From NCBI GenBank assembly GCA_045586185.1, contig JAZMZV010000056.1, positions 59,627 to 123,626 on the forward strand: 64,000 nucleotides of DNA. Direction: 5' to 3'. Shown here piece after piece: positions 60,494 to 64,000 of this stretch. Positions within the stretch are counted from its first letter, which is position 1. Each line of letters opens with the position of its first letter. Source of the stretch: RUG11551 sp045586185 (GTDB taxonomy: Bacteria; Planctomycetota; Planctomycetia; Pirellulales; Thermoguttaceae). The notes under the pieces were generated by a model. The model had not been told where the DNA came from. It ran no database searches and worked only from the letters and a program-made list of their open reading frames with translations. The translations under genes and the position numbers were made by a program.

Positions 60494-63400
60494 TTACTCT
60501 TTTGCGCCGTGGTCTTTGAGAAACTGAGTTATATCCTCAAAGTTGCCTTCTTCCGCATAATTTAAAGCCGTCTTTTGCTCATAGTCTTTGGCGTTGACGT
60601 CCAAGCCCTGTTCAACAAGCCACTCAACTATTTCAGAATCACCGTTGATGGCAGCGTAATGCAAGATATTACAGCCATCGTCGTCTGTCGCGTGGACATC
60701 TAACCCTTGCTCGGCAATCCATTGAACCAGTTCTAAATTACAGGTGCGGACGGCGTAATGCAAGGCAGTACAACCGTTATCATCAATTTCGTTAAGACCA
60801 ATTCCCTGTGCAACAATCCATTGCACCAGTTGCAGATTCCCGCTTTGAATAGCTGAAAGAATGACGGAATAAATATCATGGTCTGTTTCGTGGACGTCCA
60901 AACCCTGTTCGACAAGCCACTCAACCAACTCCAGATTTCCGCTTTCCGCAGCGTCAAACAAGACGGTTCTGCCTTTGTCGTCTGTACTATTAACGTCTGC
61001 GCCCTGTTCAATAAACCATTGTACCAGTTTCAGGTTTCCGCATCGGGCGGCTTCATGCATGGCGGTTCTTCCTTCATTGTCTTTGATATTAACGTCCGCG
61101 CCATGTTCAACCAGCCATTGAACCAAATACAGGTTTTTGCCAATGATGCTGTCAGAAGCGATATGCAAGACGGTTTTTCCGTTCTCGTCTTGTTCGTTGA
61201 CGTCCAAGCCCTGTTCAATGAGCCATTGAATCAAGTGAAGAAATTCTCTTATTGTCGCCACATGCAAGGCGGTCTCTTGCGAGTCGTTCTTTGCTTTTAT
61301 ATCCAGACCTTGTGAAACGAGCCACTCAATGAGCGTCCGATTGCCGCTTGCGACAGCGCTTAACAAGACGGTGTTTCCCAAATTGTCTGTTGAATTGACG
61401 TCTGCGCCCTGTTCGATGAGCCATTGAACCAGTTCCAGATCGCCGTTTTCGGCAGCGTCATGCAAGACCGTATTGATGTCGTCTTTTGAATTGACGCCAA
61501 CCCCCTGTTCAACGAGCCACTGAATCAGTTCCAGCTTTTCGCTTTGAGCGGCTGAATGTAATAGCGAATTGTCGAACTTGTCTTTTTCGTTGACATCCGC
61601 GCCATGCTCAATCAACCATTGGACCAGTTCCAAATTTCCGTTTCGGGCAGCTTCATGCAAGACCGTTATATCAAAAAGCCCGCCTCTTGCATTGACGTCC
61701 AATCCGCGTTCGACGAGCCATTGAACCATTTTCAAATTACCCTGTCCCGCGGCGACATGCAAAAGAGTTTCGTCTCTACGGTTTTTTGCGTTGACGTCTG
61801 CGCCCTGTTCAACCAACCATTGAGCGGTATCCAAATCGTTGTTTTCGACCGCATAAAACAGAGCGGTTGTTCCATCGAAATCTTTCGCATTAACGTCTAA
61901 ACCCTGTTTAACGAGCCATTGGATCAGTTCCAGATTTGAGTTCCAGTATAAGGCGGTATGCAAAACCGTTTGTCCCTTATTGTCCCTTTCGTTAACGTTT
62001 GCGCCCAGTTCAACAAGACGCTGAAGCATATCGACATCTTTGTATAAAGCGGCGCAAAACAAAACAGTCTCCCCGTCGACGTTTTTTGCGTTGACGTCAA
62101 GTCCCTGTTCAATAAACCATTGAACCAGTTCCAGAAAACAGCTCCTGACGGCTGCAAATAAAACCGTTTCTCCATCTTTGTCTTTTACGAACAGATCGGC
62201 GCCCTGTTTGACCAGCCATTGAACCAGCTCCAAATTACCGTCATCAGCAGCGTTAAACAATGGCGTTTGTCCTTTATTGTTTTTGGCATTGACGTCCAAT
62301 CCGCGCTCAACGAGCCACCGAATCAGTTCCGCGTTGCCGCGTTTGGCAGCATAATGCAAGGCGGTGTTTCCATCGTTGTCGATTGCATTAATGTCCAACC
62401 CCTGTTCAAAAAGCCATCGAACCAGTTTCAAATCGCCGTTTTCTGCGGCATAATGCAACACTGTACAACCGTCGTTGTTTTCTGTGTTAATATCAACGCC
62501 TTGCTCAACAAATTGCTGAACCAGTTTCAGATCATTTTTATCGATAGCATAATACAAGACGTTTCTTCCATAATCGTCTTTTGCGTTGATATCCAATCCC
62601 TGATCCAGGAGCCATTGAAACAGTTCCCAATTGTCATTCCAAGCATTGAAGCAGGAGTATGTTCCACGACTGTCTTTTTCGTTGACGTCCAATCCCTGCT
62701 TTACAAGCCATTGAACCAGTTCCAGGTTTCCTGATGAAAGGGCTTCCGACAAGACAGTATATCCAAAATTGTCTGTTACATCAACGTTGATTCCCTGCTC
62801 AACGAGCCATTGAACCAGTTCCAGATTTCCGCTTAGAACGGCAAAATGCAAGACAGACTGTCCGCATTTATCTTGCGCTTTGAGATTTGCGCCCTGTTCG
62901 ACAAGCCACTGCACAAGTTCCAGATTCCCGCTGCCAGCGGCAGAATCAAGGACTGACTGTCTAAAGTCGTTTTTGGCATTGACGTTCAAACCCTGTTCAA
63001 CAAGCCATTGCACCAACTGAAGATTTCCACTCTCAGCAGCGCTATCCAGGACGTCATCTCCAAATAGGCTTATAACATTTATATCAGAGCCACGTTCGAC
63101 GAGCCACTTCACCAGTTCAAGATTGCCTTTTTCAGCAGCCCAATTCAATACAGTTTTTCGGAACTGGTCATTTTCGTTGACGTCCATTCCCTGTTCAACA
63201 AGCCATCGAACTACTTCCGCATTATCGTTTTCGGCAGCATGATGCAAAGCGTTCTGTTTCGTATTGTCTTTTGCATTGACGTCCAAACCCTGTTTAACAA
63301 GCCATTGAACCAGATCCAGGTTTCCAATCTCAGCGGCATAATGCAAGACGGTGCGTCTTGATCTATCTTTTGCATTGACGTCCAAACCCTGCTCGACAAG

Positions 63401-63796
63401 CCATTGAATAATCTCCAGATTTCCGCTCTTAGCGGCGTAATGCAAAACAGTCCCTCTCCAACGATCTTTTGCATTTACGTCCAAACCATGATCGACAAGC
63501 CATTGAACCAGTTCCAGGTTTCCGCTTTGAGCGGCGCGGAACAAAACGGTCGCTCCGTTATCGTTTTTGACGTTAATATCAGCGCCGAGATCCAGAAGCT
63601 GTTTAACGCGTTCCAGAGAACCGGTCATTGCGGCGTAAAACAAGACGTTTCCGCCGCTATAGAAGGTGCTTGAAATGTACGCGAAGTCAAAATCGCCCGT
63701 TTGAAACATCTGTTCAAAACGTTCAACGTCTTCCTCGCCAAAGACTTTTTCAACTTGATCCATTAAAGACTGATTATTGGAATTGTTGGTTGTCAT
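60494..63796 (-). CDS. Very large cytoplasmic ankyrin-repeat protein, about 32 repeats
   Basis: 1100 residues without a signal peptide (starts MTTNNSNNQSLMDQVEKVF). A short N-terminal helical part is followed by about 32 consecutive 33-residue ankyrin repeats with consensus NLELVQWLVEQGLDVNAKD...TVLHYAA. The repeats run to the C-terminus (ITQFLKDHGAKE). Repeats 10-12 and 17 are the most divergent. The consensus is nearly identical to the secreted ankyrin protein at 37135, so the two genes are paralogues sent to different compartments. A role as a large protein-binding scaffold is likely. Divergent promoter-side space to the right edge carries hairpins. Confidence 0.92.
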   Translation of the reverse strand: MTTNNSNNQSLMDQVEKVFGEEDVERFEQMFQTGDFDFAYISSTFYSGGNVLFYAAMTGSLERVKQLLDLGADINVKNDNGATVLFRAAQSGNLELVQWLVDHGLDVNAKDRWRGTVLHYAAKSGNLEIIQWLVEQGLDVNAKDRSRRTVLHYAAEIGNLDLVQWLVKQGLDVNAKDNTKQNALHHAAENDNAEVVRWLVEQGMDVNENDQFRKTVLNWAAEKGNLELVKWLVERGSDINVISLFGDDVLDSAAESGNLQLVQWLVEQGLNVNAKNDFRQSVLDSAAGSGNLELVQWLVEQGANLKAQDKCGQSVLHFAVLSGNLELVQWLVEQGINVDVTDNFGYTVLSEALSSGNLELVQWLVKQGLDVNEKDSRGTYSCFNAWNDNWELFQWLLDQGLDINAKDDYGRNVLYYAIDKNDLKLVQQFVEQGVDINTENNDGCTVLHYAAENGDLKLVRWLFEQGLDINAIDNDGNTALHYAAKRGNAELIRWLVERGLDVNAKNNKGQTPLFNAADDGNLELVQWLVKQGADLFVKDKDGETVLFAAVRSCFLELVQWFIEQGLDVNAKNVDGETVLFCAALYKDVDMLQRLVELGANVNERDNKGQTVLHTALYWNSNLELIQWLVKQGLDVNAKDFDGTTALFYAVENNDLDTAQWLVEQGADVNAKNRRDETLLHVAAGQGNLKMVQWLVERGLDVNARGGLFDITVLHEAARNGNLELVQWLIEHGADVNEKDKFDNSLLHSAAQSEKLELIQWLVEQGVGVNSKDDINTVLHDAAENGDLELVQWLIEQGADVNSTDNLGNTVLLSAVASGNRTLIEWLVSQGLDIKAKNDSQETALHVATIREFLHLIQWLIEQGLDVNEQDENGKTVLHIASDSIIGKNLYLVQWLVEHGADVNIKDNEGRTAMHEAARCGNLKLVQWFIEQGADVNSTDDKGRTVLFDAAESGNLELVEWLVEQGLDVHETDHDIYSVILSAIQSGNLQLVQWIVAQGIGLNEIDDNGCTALHYAVRTCNLELVQWIAEQGLDVHATDDDGCNILHYAAINGDSEIVEWLVEQGLDVNAKDYEQKTALNYAEEGNFEDITQFLKDHGAKE

Positions 63797-63951
63797 AGGT
63801 TCAATTTAGAAAAATGTGTGTTAAAAAATCTCGAAATTATTACTATTGTAACACAAAGAAGATAAATGTGAATAGGGGAGCAATAAATAATGTAGAATTC
63901 GGGATGCGCGCAAAAATTCTTATAAAAATAGGCATGACGAGAAGCGGGATC

Positions 63952-64000
63952 GCGTCCTGAAAGGACGCCATTTCTATAACCGTCGACTTTAGTCTACGGA
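63952..64000. repeat. Two GC-rich hairpins at the right edge
   Basis: GCGTCC-TGAAA-GGACGC (63952-63968) and CCGTcGACTTTAGTCtACGG (63980-63999) follow each other. Each has a perfect or near-perfect stem. The second ends one base before the window edge, so a longer repeat element may continue outside. Confidence 0.6.

Overview
The window looks like a chromosomal segment of a planctomycete, probably in or near the Pirellulales. This is an inference. It rests on a large surface protein with a planctomycete-style N-terminal LEERALLDA motif, the hopanoid radical-SAM gene hpnH, many family-less secreted or membrane proteins, an isolated mraZ, and short transcription units with long leaders. No rRNA or tRNA gene and no CRISPR array was seen. 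No insertion sequence or phage gene was recognised.

Layout. Bases 1-6200 (minus strand): the 5' part of a polytopic membrane protein, a putative anti-sigma factor and its ECF-type sigma factor, a small unknown protein, glyA, purine nucleoside phosphorylase and an Asp/Glu/Lys-rich protein. Bases 6.8-11.2 kb (plus): a giant TPR protein followed by an ExbB/TolQ-type channel subunit. Bases 11.4-18.6 kb (minus): mraZ, a large MscS-type channel and a cyclophilin-containing surface protein. Bases 18.9-34.6 kb: comEC, a FadL-like porin, galT, a secreted unknown, a class II photolyase, a QueD/PTPS homologue, an MFS-acyltransferase fusion with a separate acyl-activating ligase, a small TPR protein, an NtrC-type regulator and a zinc-ribbon membrane protein. 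Bases 34.7-43.4 kb: the primary sigma factor behind a long leader, a secreted ankyrin protein, a radical-SAM activase, an alpha/beta hydrolase and asnA. Bases 43.5-53.9 kb: an ABC ATPase, an unknown protein, a YbgC-type thioesterase, a four-gene DpnII-type restriction-modification island, an aminotransferase, an S41 protease, hpnH and fabZ. Bases 54-64 kb: a 32-residue basic protein, fliR, several unknowns, mnmG and a 1100-residue ankyrin protein.

The most unusual feature is not a gene. At least ten intergenic loci carry degenerate tandem repeats with a strict 7-nt period. The unit sequence differs between loci (for example GAGTTGC, CTACTCC, AGCTTTT, GGGAGTG, ACTTACC). At eight loci the repeats form two inverted arms, so the locus could fold into a long hairpin, and six loci begin or end within about 4 nt of a stop codon. 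One further locus has the same plan with a 9-nt period. Two more dispersed GC-rich repeat families share a module, so the repeats look mosaic.

Functional links are modest. Lipid and envelope genes (hpnH, fabZ, the MFS-PlsC fusion plus ligase, the FadL-like porin, MscS, ExbB-like, CtpA-like) are common. The sigma/anti-sigma pair, the NtrC-like regulator and MraZ provide regulation. The DpnII-type island is AT-rich against its neighbours and was probably acquired horizontally. In the DpnII system of Streptococcus the DpnA-type methylase acts on single-stranded DNA during transformation, and comEC is also present here, so a natural-transformation link is possible but unproven.
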